From positions 13,712,251-13,776,250 of the forward strand of contig OU964931.1 of the NCBI GenBank assembly GCA_918807975.1: a stretch of 64,000 bases of DNA, written 5' to 3'. This document shows, piece by piece, positions 48,901 to 59,195 of this stretch; position 1 is the stretch's first letter, and each line of letters starts with the position of its first letter. Under the pieces are notes generated by a model, which did no database searches, was not told where the DNA came from, and saw only the letters and a program-made list of their open reading frames with translations. The DNA comes from Aplidium turbinatum. Its lineage: Eukaryota; Chordata; Ascidiacea; Aplousobranchia; Polyclinidae. The translations under genes and the position numbers were made by a program.

Positions 48901-51900
48901 TGAAATGAAATGCCTATGGTAAAAGCAACTCTATAAAATCATTCGAAGCTGGTAGCCTAGACTAGTAGACTACATGTACACAGTGAAGCAATAAGTACCC
49001 TGTCAGCATAATAGTCCTTCAATGTAAAAATGAACCAATTTGCTGGCTGGGTTATGATATTTCAAACGAAGCAGGCGAAGTTCAGGCTCGAAATGAAAAA
49101 GTTTCAGCTATGCGAGTAGGGAGCACATATTATCCGAAACGTCGGCCACATTGCAATATTAGGAAACGGAAGGGCAAAAGTTTGCGCATAAAACCAACTA
49201 ACTCCAAACCGTGAGGAATACCAAGGATTGATCCATCAAGTCGGTAATTATTTCTACATTCCGGAAATATCAACAAACTCGCGATTCAATTATCACGTAT
49301 TGGCTTTCAATCTCAAGTTCTCAACCTGAAGTTTGCATCACATCAATTCGAAAACTCTGCCACCTTTTGGCACTGCTCATTGTTTTACACTAAAATGTAC
49401 AGTTGCCGTGGTGTTGCAGTATTGTGGGATTGGAAATTCATCAAAAACTTTAAATGATATTAGTTGATAAGACAACAACACATTCTAATGTACACTATAT
49501 ATTGTACAATCATACAACAAAAAGTAACAACAAACTAACTGGTGATACAGCATCATAATTTTAAGGCTGCTACATTTTCAAACGTTGCCAACACAGGCGT
49601 ACAAAAAAAAGGATAGACACACATTGCAAACAGGCGGAAGCATGGAGTTAGAAAAGATAGGTGTTATTTTTTTATATGCAGGATTGCATGAAAATTGTAA
49701 GTCCTAGCACATTGTCCTACACCACCTTTAGAGTATGGTAACTATACTATACATATTTCACAAGTGTAGATACAAACGACTTGTTTTAGCCTGGTGTTGC
49801 GGGTTCCCTGTGGTGAATGTGGTGGTAGTGATATGTCACTAGCTTTCGGAACACAGTTTCCTAGTCATGTGCAATGCATGTGCCACTTGCCATTGCAAAT
49901 AACTAAGAAACTGTGCTCCAAAAGCTAGTGACAAGCATCTGCCTCTACTACTACAGCGAACCCTTAAGATCAGGCTAAAACAAGTAGTTTGCATCTGCAC
50001 TTGTGAAATAAACAACGATCAGGCTGCTAAAAGCGAAACTCAATCATGTTCGAAACGGTGTGCTACTGCCTGCACTCTGCAGTTATGTATTATAACACTC
50101 TTGATTTACGCCGATTGAGCCCTTTGCTGGAGACATGCCGTTGCATTGCGCATCGATCACTGCTTGCAGTTCGAGCATTCTGATAAGGTTGACAAAAGTA
50201 CCATAATTTTTGTTAAGGGTTACAAATGGAACATCGCCACGCAAGGATAAATCCACGTGATCACCCCCAGTGTACCCACTGTCCCACTACAATGATGATG
50301 CCTTTAGGCCAAAAGCGGACGCCTCTTGGGCGAAAAAAAGGACCGAAGAGTGTGCCACGTCTGCTCTGCAGTTATATGACAATAGTTTTCGTGTTCTATT
50401 TTACAGCTCCATACCATAGAAAGACGGCGGGAGTTTGTTAACGTTTCTAGAAAGATAAAACATAACGAAAGATGTTTCTTATAATAATGAAAAAAGGATA
50501 GAAACTACTAAATCTGCAAAAAGTTTCCATTTGCATTGTTTCAACCTTCAGCGACGTTGAAACGATGTAAAAAGATCAACTTTGCAACCAAGTAATAGGA
50601 AGGTGATTCTGGTTATTTTGTCTTGCTTTATTTCCATATATGCATTTTCCATTATTCTCTGATTCTTACCTCATATACATTAGGACTCTTCTGTATGAGG
50701 TTATCGACGTTCAGCATTAATCGCCACGCATCACTGCGCATGCTGAGAGGGATGCCTTTGTACACTCGACTCCGAAGCTGTAGGGGTAAAAATATTGAAT
50801 CTTCTTAGCGACGTAGAAAAATGTAAGCAGAAATGTATTATTGTATGAAACTAAATACAGTAAACGACAGAGTTGGCAACCCAATGGATACCACATTAAA
50901 TTAGAAGAAAACATTTTCGAGGAAAGTTTTGAAAAGTTGCTGAAAACACATAAAAAATGAACAACATCACAATGGTCAGACAGCATTCAAACTTTGATGC
51001 ACAGGTCAAACGTTTTTGCTTTATGAAGACAGAAAAGGTATCACAGTGATAAAACAAGTCAAGTTTGCAAAAAAGGTTGAACGCTACCAAAAGTTTTATG
51101 AAAGCTTACATTGAATTGAAGACGTCGACGTTGTAGAGCAACTTGCTGATAAATAAATTACATGACGGAAAATCGATAATCACTTAAATTCAAATATTAA
51201 TCATAGAAAATCTAGTGAGAATGAGCAACCGCCGACATAAAAATGCAAATTCACTGATGTGTTGGATGAATTTTTTCGAGTGTTTTGACCGTCTTAAACT
51301 AAAACCTTGAACCAGTGCAATGAACCAAGGTTTTGAAAAGCAAATACAAAAAAAAATTGATTTGCGGAAGCACTGAACCTTGTTTTTTTTAATTTCTGTT
51401 ATCTTCTTTGTACGTAAAGCCGGGTGAACCACTGGAGAAGTTGCTGATTCGTTTCTCTGTTGGTTTTTCTAAAAACCAGCAATACTTCGCTTCCCAGCAG
51501 CAAATCGGTTCTTTTTTTATGTTGATTCAACGTCTGCGGTCGTTGAATACAAAAAATAACTGATTTGCTGACAGGATTTGAGCAATCCTTGTCAAGGCAC
51601 AAGAGAACCGACATTAGTCACTGATGAATACGGCTGATCCATATTTCAAGTCACTTTACAAAACAAATCAGACTTCTTTTCCATTGATTCAACGTCTGCC
51701 AAATCAGAGTCAAAAGATACTGGTTTGCTGGCTGAGATTTTGTCAAGAAAAACCTCATCAGTACATTTGTAAAGAAAAACTCATCAGTACATTACTATAC
51801 CTTCTCTGTCCCTTCATAGGCCTTCCATCTGTGTATCATTTTTAACCATTTGTATTGTCGTTTCACCTCGGCATGTTTTCTTCTTTCTTCTTCAAACGTA

Positions 51901-53545
51901 GGGACCTCAGACAACTCTGTTGCGCTGCAGATGCACGAAAACATGGACAGTGAACAAGTATGTTTTTCCCAGTGTGTTGCACAAGCAAAAATTGAAAACA
52001 TAAATATTTAGAATCTTTAACTCAAAATAATTTGCAAATCAAACGGTAGAAGATTGTCGTTTGGGAAGCAACACCGGGTTGCATAATTATTTTCATGTGA
52101 CAAGGCAATGCGGTTTTCATGTTTTTTAAAGCTCTCCTTCAAACAATAGGATGATATACGAAGCATATATACAACCTAAAACAATAAGCCAAATAAAAAG
52201 GACAGAGAATATTTGATAAAGTAGCACCACTTAAAACAAGCCATTTGAATTCTTAACAAAACAAAACCTTAAAAAATTTTTAATGTCAATGTAACAAAAC
52301 AGCAAGGAAAAGAAGTTAATGTAATATTAAACTTACTGTAGAAATCCATATCTGTCGGTGACTTTGTAAACTTTGAAAGCTGAATCCTCCCAATGATCGT
52401 TCTCGCCTTCGCTATCTTCTCCCTGTACACACACAGTATTTACAGGTACATAAAACAAAGCACACTTCACATAAATTTCAACGTTGCTTATACAACAGAC
52501 AAACACTGTATTAAAGAACGAATATGACATTGCGCTGCACATACAAACATACTTGTGAAGCAGGTTTAAACAGTATGTACTTGCGCGGTGGTTGCATTGC
52601 ACATTCGATGGACTATGCATGCTAATGCGGCTCGCCCTTTTTGTAGTTGTTATTTAGAAAAAGTAACACAAACATCCACGTGTTTCTGAGTGGCCTATTG
52701 TACTTTGATTTTAGTTCAACACATCAACAACATTTCTGGATGTTTGTTTGCTCTTCTCATGGTTTCGAAATTTAACTTTTTTTTACAAACTTAGTTCTAA
52801 ACTTTCTTCTTCAAAGGACGAGTCTTTCACAATGATCAGCAAGTTAAAGAGCTTCAAGTATTTTTTGCCTTCCAGAAATCTTCACTTCAAGTAAGTCCAC
52901 AAATGAAAGTGAATCATCGAACCATAAAAAACGCGAAAAAAAAAAGCAAGAGTAAAAACGACAAAAAAACGTAGTTAAACATCACAAATACAATCGTGTG
53001 GTTTGGAAGATCATAAAATAACGGAGAACGTGTCCTCGCGATAACCTCGGTCATAACGTTTAAGCTAAAGCAAAATCGGGTGAACTGCTTTTTGTCTCTA
53101 TTAATAGTGTAATGTTGGACAGCATTTGATTGAAATGACTACCACACTTTGCGTGTTGCGGTTAGCAGAGGACAACAATGTCCTCCTCAATAGTTCAATT
53201 GGTTAAGCATCCGACTTTGTGAGAGAAGGACCTAACAAGAACAAGCAAGGCTGATTCGAGTCTAGGGGTGTGCGCTTGAGCAACGCGTTTGAAGGAACGC
53301 TCTTCGTTCAGCGACACCTATCGAATGGAATAATTCACAGACAACTCTTCGACAAACGGAAATTTCTCCATCGATCTTAGTGACCGGGCCAGCGCCAGCG
53401 AGCCATAAACCTCACGACTTTGACCAACAAAACCCACCTGGGCATATTTGCTTACAATCTCCAATCTCTCTTCGGCTGCTCGTTGCAATGCTTTCCTCTT
53501 CTCGCGATCAACGTCTATCATGTTATAATATTTCGATTTAAACAT
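36987..53545 (-). CDS. USP6NL: RN-tre / USP6NL-type TBC-domain Rab GTPase-activating protein, 13 coding exons
   Basis: Predicted GAP for endocytic Rabs (the human protein acts on Rab5 and related GTPases). Exons on the - strand, in order: 53438-53545, 52337-52422, 51801-51924, 50670-50777, 48171-48274, 47541-47661, 46524-46673, 45737-45902, 44880-44983, 44474-44615, 42995-43773, 38911-39168, 36987-37619 (TAA). All have GT/AG ends and compatible phases, giving 960 aa (human USP6NL is about 830). N-terminal [12 protein letters not shown] is followed by the TBC domain (about residues 105-330). [15 protein letters not shown] supplies the arginine finger (Arg164) and GYCQGMSQ the glutamine finger (Gln201); [12 protein letters not shown] and [11 protein letters not shown] are diagnostic of RN-tre. 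The last three exons (about 555 aa) encode a Ser/Asn/Lys-rich tail, apparently disordered. I see no PxxDY Eps8-binding motif there. The start is supported by an in-frame TAG directly before the ATG. A 3' splice site four bases upstream (CAG ending at 53550) implies an upstream non-coding exon or a trans-spliced leader. Confidence 0.95.
37640..38341 (+). mobile_element. Non-LTR retrotransposon 3' end with open reverse-transcriptase C-terminus
   Basis: An uninterrupted frame (37647-38312) encodes 221 aa ending in [55 protein letters not shown] and [13 protein letters not shown] are the C-terminal reverse-transcriptase and connector blocks of RTE/CR1-like LINEs. It is 5'-truncated and inserted antisense in RN-tre intron 12, its left edge about 20 bases from the splice acceptor of the last exon. 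The tail shares GGTGAATCC.GCCAC.CTCGGTAACGG with a fragment at 44133-44250. The open frame suggests a recent insertion. Confidence 0.85.
38514..38610 (-). mobile_element. LINE-like 3' tail with GA repeat
   Basis: Read on the - strand, CGAAATAAAAGGTTTCTC leads into a CT run (the GAGAGAGAGAGA at about 38514). This is a typical truncated non-LTR tail adjoining the palindrome at 38611. Confidence 0.45.
38611..38683. repeat. Near-perfect palindrome of about 70 bp
   Basis: CAACAGACAGGAAGCAGCG and AAAGACTATA are mirrored by TATAGTCTTTCGCTGCTTCC and CTGTCTGTTG, with a four-to-six base centre. One arm has an extra five-base duplication. It contains the LINE-tail word GTCTTTCGCTGCTTCCT in both orientations, so it may be two tails joined head to head. 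Confidence 0.75.
40388..40628. repeat. Foldback element with about 95-bp arms
   Basis: CCCATATCCTTCTAG, GTCAGTTTAATTTTTAAATT and GGACTCCTATCAGCATCAGC occur in inverted arrangement at both sides of a short centre near 40505. Lies in RN-tre intron 11. No protein frame. Confidence 0.75.
44133..44250 (-). mobile_element. LINE 3' terminal fragment
   Basis: Reverse complement of the 3' end found at 38258-38341: it contains ATGTGGAGGCATGGTGTGAA, then GTGAATCCAGCCACGCTCGG, GGGACAT.ACCG and TTAAAACTAGAC in the same order. Extremely 5'-truncated copy in RN-tre intron 10, in gene-sense orientation. Confidence 0.75.
45103..45190. repeat. Reference copy of the palindromic repeat
   Basis: Runs CCCAGACAGCAGATCAACC ... 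ACGTCAGCAGACGT ... GGTTGAT-like arm ... TTTGCTGTCTGGG. Arms of about 42 bases pair almost throughout around a tiny centre. It lies in RN-tre intron 8. Confidence 0.85.
46098..46452. repeat. Interspersed repeat with GGATTT-type words
   Basis: Between CAGAGATGTGCATGGACTTG and AATCCGGACACCT the words GGATTTGGACTTGGATTT / GGACTTGGATTTAAATCC recur. It resembles a degenerate MITE, but neither TIR nor duplication is convincing. RN-tre intron 7. Confidence 0.4.
47715..47875. mobile_element. Foldback MITE, copy 3
   Basis: ATCAAATATAGTTAT, AGAAGGTCCTTATTCAAATA and the inverted half AGGATCATCAGAAGG-type sequence match the copy at 12447-12625. Located in RN-tre intron 5, about 55 bases from the acceptor of exon 6. 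Confidence 0.7.
49753..50011. repeat. Foldback element with about 105-bp arms
   Basis: ATTTCACAAGTG, ACTTGTTTTAGCCTG, TGTCACTAGCTTT and ACACAGTTTC on the left are mirrored on the right, with a roughly 40-base centre around 49885. Located in RN-tre intron 4. Confidence 0.75.
53185..53400 (+). mobile_element. tRNA-derived SINE, copy 5 (diverged)
   Basis: CAATAGTTCAATTGGTTAAG and GATTCGAGTCTAGGGG are the decayed boxes; GTGCGCTTGAGCAACGCG and CTTCGTTCAGCGACACCTAT belong to the body. The 3' third is missing. In RN-tre intron 1, antisense. Confidence 0.75.
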
Positions 53546-53584
53546 CTATCTGCTGGAAGAAATTTATTCGAACGATAGGCCTAT

Positions 53585-53670
53585 CCCAGACAGCAAATCA
53601 ATCGTTTTTAACATTGATTCAACGTCTGCAGACGTTAAATCTATGTCAAAAATGATTGGTTTGCTGTCTG
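53585..53670. repeat. Palindromic repeat between the two - strand genes
   Basis: Begins CCCAGACAGCAAATCAATCG and ends GATTGGTTTGCTGTCTG. It contains the stop codon of the upstream membrane-protein frame (53646-53648) and ends 40 bases before the RN-tre start codon. Confidence 0.8.
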
Positions 53671-54603
53671 TAGTAAGTGTGTAAGACAAGTGTGTAATAG
53701 CAGTGAAAGAGAGAACACAAGCGAGGGGTGAGATGATCCTTATGCAATATCATACAAATACAGAAAAAGACCATGATGGCCCACCAGGCTTTCAGTGCGC
53801 AAAGTGTTAAGGTTTCGTCTAAATTACGTTTGAAACCATCCATCATTGAGCCGACCATTGGCACGTAACCTACAACAAGATGTATATAATATAATCTGAC
53901 CAGTAAAAGAAAAGCAGCATAAGACACTATATTATAATATGAAATTGTGACGGAAGTAGGCATCTCAGAATACGAAATGAAATAGATATTAGGCATCTCA
54001 GAACACAAGATACAGTTATTTTGGTGAAGAAAACATACACAACTTCAACACAGATCGGGCTACGACGAACGTTCAGAGCAGAGTAAAATCCACTCTTTTT
54101 ACATTGATGCAACGGCTGCAGACACTGAATCAATATAAAAAGGAATAATTTCGTTTGTTGCTTTGTACAAATTACCCACTAACAGTGACCGAAAACAAAC
54201 CAAAGATAGTCGTTTTCATGATTTTCTACTCTTCACACTTGTTGACAGCAACTTTTAACGCAAAACTTTAGCTGAATTCAAAAAACAAAATAGAAAAGTT
54301 CTATTTAGACTGTAATAGGCTATACTACAATACCGCATTTGCATGTTTAATTGACCGTTTTTTTTTTTACTAGAGATAAGAAACTACTGGTAAGCGAAAA
54401 CATGAACACAGACTTAAAAAAGCAAAAGTAATGAAAAGGAAAAACCCAAGACAACAATAAACTGCGAAGCTATTGTACAAAAGACAATTTAGTACTGTGT
54501 GCATGAAGCATAAAGCCTTACCATTGAGAACATAGGCCGCGGTGAGAACAGTGACAAAACAAAACGTTGTAGAAAACAGTGGAAGATTCTTTTCCAAATT
54601 AAA
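53646..54603 (-). CDS. Unrecognised small membrane protein, two exons (partial)
   Basis: Two exons join in frame: 54522-54603 and 53646-53869. The junction is AAT G|GTAAGG ... TTGTAG|GT TAC, with a good acceptor. They encode about 101 residues with two hydrophobic segments, LPLFSTTFCFVTVLTAAYVL and LKAWWAIMVFFCICMIL, around a polar loop GYVPMVGSMMDGFKRNLDE. The upstream acceptor (54604) implies at least one earlier exon in phase 0. The final residues RQQTNHF and the stop lie in a palindromic repeat. I do not recognise the family. It ends only about 100 bases before the RN-tre start on the same strand, so the genes may share a transcript. The strict splice signals and hydropathy support a real gene, but its ends are uncertain. 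Confidence 0.5.
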
Positions 54604-55200
54604 CTTTAAGCGATTTTTGTAAAGAAAGTAAAATCAGAAGACACCCAAGGGTAGATCATTGACCAACTTATACCTAAACAGACGTCGAATCAAGGTTAAA
54701 AAAGAAGTGTGATTTGCTGCTTGGGACAAAACCATACAGTCATCATCCAACCAGCATGACAATTAAAAAATAACTTGTCAACTTTTCTTTGAAAACCCGA
54801 TGGCCGATATAATTATATTAATATAAGTTGCTTTTACATAAATGGGTCATGAAATCCACAAGCAATATGTGTAGCATTTACAAGCATAACCATTTGCTTG
54901 GATGGAAAATAGGATTTGTTCCATATTATGAGAAATTGATCACGAACAAGAATGGAATATGTAATTGGTTTCCGTTGAAAGCAATTCTATTATTAGATTT
55001 CATGCTTAGCACATAAGAAGTGAGTTCTCATTACTGGAAGGAAATTAGACTTTTCCGAAATTGGATTTGTAAATAAAAATTAATTTTCACCCCTTCACCA
55101 ATTGTGAAAATGCCACATTCCTAGCAAACAGCTGAAATATTTTTATACATTATTTTAACGTCTAGTGACATTGAAACATGGAGATTAGTTTGTGCCAAAA

Positions 55201-56582
55201 ACACAGAATAGGTCTATACCTTTTTACATGCTTAAAGGCATGTTTCTGAAAATGACGTGAAAGTGATGTTAAAAATATAACTGTATTTGCTGGTTTAGCA
55301 CAACTTGTTTACAAAACATTGCTGATGAAAGCCAGTTCAAAACTTTGGCAAAAGCTTTACTTTAGCTGCAAAAATAAACTTCAAAGAAAATCCGAGGATT
55401 AAAAGGAATGAATTGCTTCAAACGTTGAATTTACAACATGAAAAAAAAGCTTAGATGCATTATAATATGGAGGCATTCAAAGGAAACTCACACATTCTCC
55501 ACACATACATGATGTTTAAAACGACAATCGTAATGCATTTTACAGTTACAAGCAATGTTTGTGAAACAAATGATAATATACTCTCTATGTATAGGATGAA
55601 GAGATTGGTATTTAAATGTACTGGTTAACATACTATAAAAGGAGGACGAAGGTTGTATAGAGTGCAGACAAGTTATTTTGTATAGTTGTCGTCAGTATTC
55701 CGGTGCACTCCAATCATACATGAAAACTCAATAAGACATGAGATAGGTATGTTGCAGAAGGGTGCTTGTAAAATTTGCCATCATAAGTTGTAATGTAGGG
55801 CAGGCGCATGTCATGCTCAGACCAATTCTGCAATCATCTCCATGATCGATTAATGATCTCTCTAGAGTCTAGACTTGCCTCATCTAGACTAAAAAAGGAA
55901 AACTATGTCCTGTGGGCCCAATCCGCTCAAGTGGTAGTCCACTAACTTATCTAGCCCTACAAATATTGTTTGAAACCAATCAACAGGAGCATGAAACATG
56001 TGTTATTCTATTCTTGTACAACTACTATATCAGGAAACGGTAGCGACCTACAACACAGGCCTTGCTAAAATGTGAGGCCATAATAATGAAATCCTTCCAC
56101 ACATCTAATTTTACTTACAACTATAGGCTAAGTGGACTTTATTTCTCTTTGAAATGATAGTCAACAGAAGCCAAACTGCCAAAATGTGATGACCACATTT
56201 ATAAAATAACTGCAAAATCCTGGTTTCACTTCAAAAAAATGACTAAACTTTCTATGTGGCCAGATCCTCTTCGAATTTCCAGCAGTCATAATCTAATTCA
56301 AGATTTACATCGTTACAAAAGCATAAAAGTAGCCCAAAATCACACAAAATATATTATATATAATATACACAGTTTGCTACGTTTATCAACCAATCCTTTG
56401 ATTAGCAACTTGTGCAGGTGGTTCTCAATGTTATACAGTTGAATTTGGCTACTGGTGACATTTCGCTATAGTGGCACTGGCATCTATTACAATGACTGAC
56501 TATATTTTAAAACAATCAGAATTCGGTTGTAGTGATTAGTGACACTTTTTTGAAGGTCCCTTCTGCTGTCACTATACGCTAG
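55201..56582. other. No gene recognised
   Basis: AT-rich sequence, probably intronic or intergenic, on the upstream side of the membrane-protein exons. No repeat family recognised apart from the palindrome ending at 55198. Confidence 0.4.
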
Positions 56583-56590
56583 TTCTAATG

Positions 56591-57015
56591 CAGTGCTTCC
56601 CAACTGGTGGGTTGCAAAGCTATTTCAGGTGGGTTGCAAAGCATTTCTAAATGTTACTAAATGTTAAAATTTTCTAAAAAATACCGACATTACTATGGAT
56701 CTCACAAGCCGCAGTTTGATCTTAAACAGTATAATACTGCGCCTTCGCCATCGCTACTCTTATCTTCACTTCATTTGTTGACTTTCCATTTTCATGAATT
56801 GTGCACCCTGTTTTCTATTAGATCGGGAAATTATTGCATTATCATTACATAACAACAATGATGTAACGATTAGATGTGTTGAGTCGCATTAACTATTTCA
56901 GTACATATGCCAGTAGTAAAGATGTCATAATAAAGATGTCATATCTCATTGTGGGTCGCACAATAAAACTTACATTAAAAGTGGGTCGCAAACTGAAAAA
57001 GGTTGGGAAGCACTG
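56591..57015. mobile_element. hAT MITE (CAGTGCTTCCCAACT ends)
   Basis: TIR CAGTGCTTCCCAACTGG / GGTTGGGAAGCACTG; flanks TTCTAATG and TTTTAATG match at 7 of 8. GTGGGT.GCAAA words are repeated near both ends. Non-coding. Confidence 0.88.
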
Positions 57016-57358
57016 TTTTAATGTATTACTACAGCAACTCAGAAAAGCATCCAGTCAAATTTCAAAGCTTGCACATCGAAAAGATCTATCTATAATAGTT
57101 GCCATGTGAGAACGAGTCTGCTACTATTCGGTGAGTCTGATTTGGTGAGTTCCTAACCTCTAACCCTAAAACGGCAATGATAATTAGGCTACCGTACACG
57201 GTAATTAAAAAAAAAATTGAAAAAATCCCCCGTTAAGGGATCAGACTCACTGAATCGGACTCACCGAAACGGGCCATTCCGTGTCAGAACAATGCCAATT
57301 TTTTAAGTTTAATTGGGTTTTTAGCCAACAACAATAAAATTTTAACCTCTGACCAATA

Positions 57359-58292
57359 GGGTAGGGTGGGGTGAAATGAGTATATTTTTTGTATATTTTG
57401 GGCTGTGTAATCTTGCTATTGGTGGATCACCTAAATATTTTTTTGGGTTGTTACATTGGGTTTTTGGTGTAACTAATGCTATTGGCTAATTTTCCTAACA
57501 TTGAATATTAAAGCTGTAGTAACCTTTTTTTTTGTTCCCCCATATACCCATTTCACCCCAAAAAGTTGGGGTGAAATGGGTATGCAAGCAGTTTCCTGTA
57601 GTAAACCTATCATAAACCCTAATATACCTATTTTATGCATTCTAGTGGTTGAAAGGGGTACAACAAAACCATTAAAAAAATTGAGCTTTAGGAAGAAACA
57701 AATTTTTGAGAAGGAAATTTTATACACACAGGAAATAGGCAGTTATGATAATTCAAAATTAACACAAAACATTTGTACAAGACAGGCATGTGTACTGTGT
57801 AGGACATAGCTACAGCAATGTGTAGGTCTAGACCAAAATCAAATCAAAATATTAGTTAATTTTGTCTCGGAGATGATACTTCAATTTTGAAACAGAAAAT
57901 TTCAGTATACCCATTTCACCCCACGTTTGTAATAGCTTAAAAAATATGTTTTATAAAAGTCACAGAAATTGACTTTCTTGTGTACTGATAACCTATTACT
58001 GGTATGTTACATTAGAACAGAAAGATCCTTCCCACTGGCTTCCTGCAAAAAGAAAATCAAAAGTTTTTCAAAAATAAAAAATTCAGAAATAATTTTTTTC
58101 CAAATATTTTTCACAATATCACCATGAAAAATGCAATGATATAAATCAAATTTTTGATTATTAATTGGATAATGCAATGTGGTATTTCATGGCAAAAAAA
58201 GATCATTGTCCCATCCCTACAAAAATTATAATGCAGTAATTTGTACAGCATACCCATTTCACCCCACCTACCCATTTCACCCCACCCTACCC
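57359..58292. mobile_element. TA-flanked MITE with repeated GGGGTGAAATGGGTA
   Basis: Ends GGGTAGGGTGGGGTGAAATG and the inverse at 58292, each next to TA. The terminal word recurs inside at about 57546, 57569, 57903, 58248 and 58263 in both orientations. It resembles the 11881-13096 element in layout. Tc1/mariner-type mobilisation is inferred from the TA. Confidence 0.75.
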
Positions 58293-58294
58293 TA

Positions 58295-59195
58295 CTTAAC
58301 GGCTTGCTCAGTAGAGTTGAGCAGTTTGGCTCTGAAGTGATGTATTGAGATTTTGTGGTAAGTGCTACTTGCAAATATAGAGAAGTGCACAGGGTAAATG
58401 ATATGCTGTAGATGACTTGTTCTTAATATGAATCATCTTATGGCATATAAATGAATATAATTATGAAACAATAGAAAATTAGCAAGTGCTCTGACATTAC
58501 AAACGAAAACTGTTCGACAATATGAAAAGTATTTGCATTTGTGCTATGTGCAAGCCAACCAAAACAAAACCACAACCAGCCAGGCTTGAAGGTGACAAGA
58601 GGAGATTACCAGAAAGAGGAAATGACAAATCAGACAAAACAAGTTGGAAGCATTAATCCATAGTCAGAGTGCATTTATAAAGAAAACACAATAGGCAATG
58701 GGAGGAAAGGATTTGTGTTGTAATAGTGTGTGCTAATCAACAGCAGTGGATTTGGATAAACATCACATTCACAAGGAATGGTTCTGGGATCATGATTACA
58801 CCATTGGTGAATGCTTAAATTTAACTTTAATTAGTAGATTCAAAAGCACATTATCACCACATGGATGAGTGATTCAAGCAAATACATTATAATGTCATAT
58901 AATTTACTACTTAACTATAGATTTGTAGGCTTATGTTCTCACAATCAGCAATTAATCATTGCAGACTAGGCAATGTAGGCATATAACTGAGATACAAACA
59001 AGAATTGCTGAAGTAGTGACAGCAAAATAAACTCAACTCCTACCTTTATGTAGTCTGGGTTCAGGTTCACCTTATTTTATAATTTCTAACACTAAAATCT
59101 CATCATCACAAAATACTGCTGGCTACAAGAAAGCTGAGCAGCGTACAGGACTACAGACTACAGGTACTACTATGTATAAAAAATCAAGCATTTAC
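58295..59195. other. No gene recognised
   Basis: AT-rich; nothing I can support as coding, RNA gene or repeat family. Confidence 0.4.

Larger units (their letters stand above)
36737..55200. repeat. Cluster of about 23 short palindromic (hairpin) repeats
   Basis: Each full copy is about 85-90 bp and nearly self-complementary: an outer arm CCCAGACAGCAAATC, a T-rich stretch, then CATTGATTCAACGTCTGCAG and the mirror half. Near-full copies: 36737-36833, 36849-36921, 39840-39925, 41411-41485, 41874-41963, 44297-44396, 45103-45190, 45325-45399, 46717-46807, 47327-47416, 48048-48139, 50510-50592, 51493-51576, 51662-51736, 53585-53670, 54077-54165, 55122-55198. Partial: 43879-43930, 47050-47095, 47462-47515, 48570-48622, 49005-49052, 54672-54726. 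They sit in RN-tre introns 3, 4, 5, 6, 8, 10 and 11, after its stop codon, and in the neighbouring gene. None interrupts an RN-tre coding exon. They could be a MITE family with unusually local spread; no consistent target duplication is visible. Confidence 0.85.

Noticed and set aside
53646-54603. TMEM242-like or DRAM-like identity for the membrane protein
   Set aside because: Only loose hydropathy and a few shared residues; not enough to name it.
36737-55200. CRISPR-like array because of regularly repeated palindromes
   Set aside because: Copies are irregularly spaced, diverged, interleaved with spliced exons of an animal gene, and the repeats themselves are 85-90 bp; nothing prokaryotic is present.
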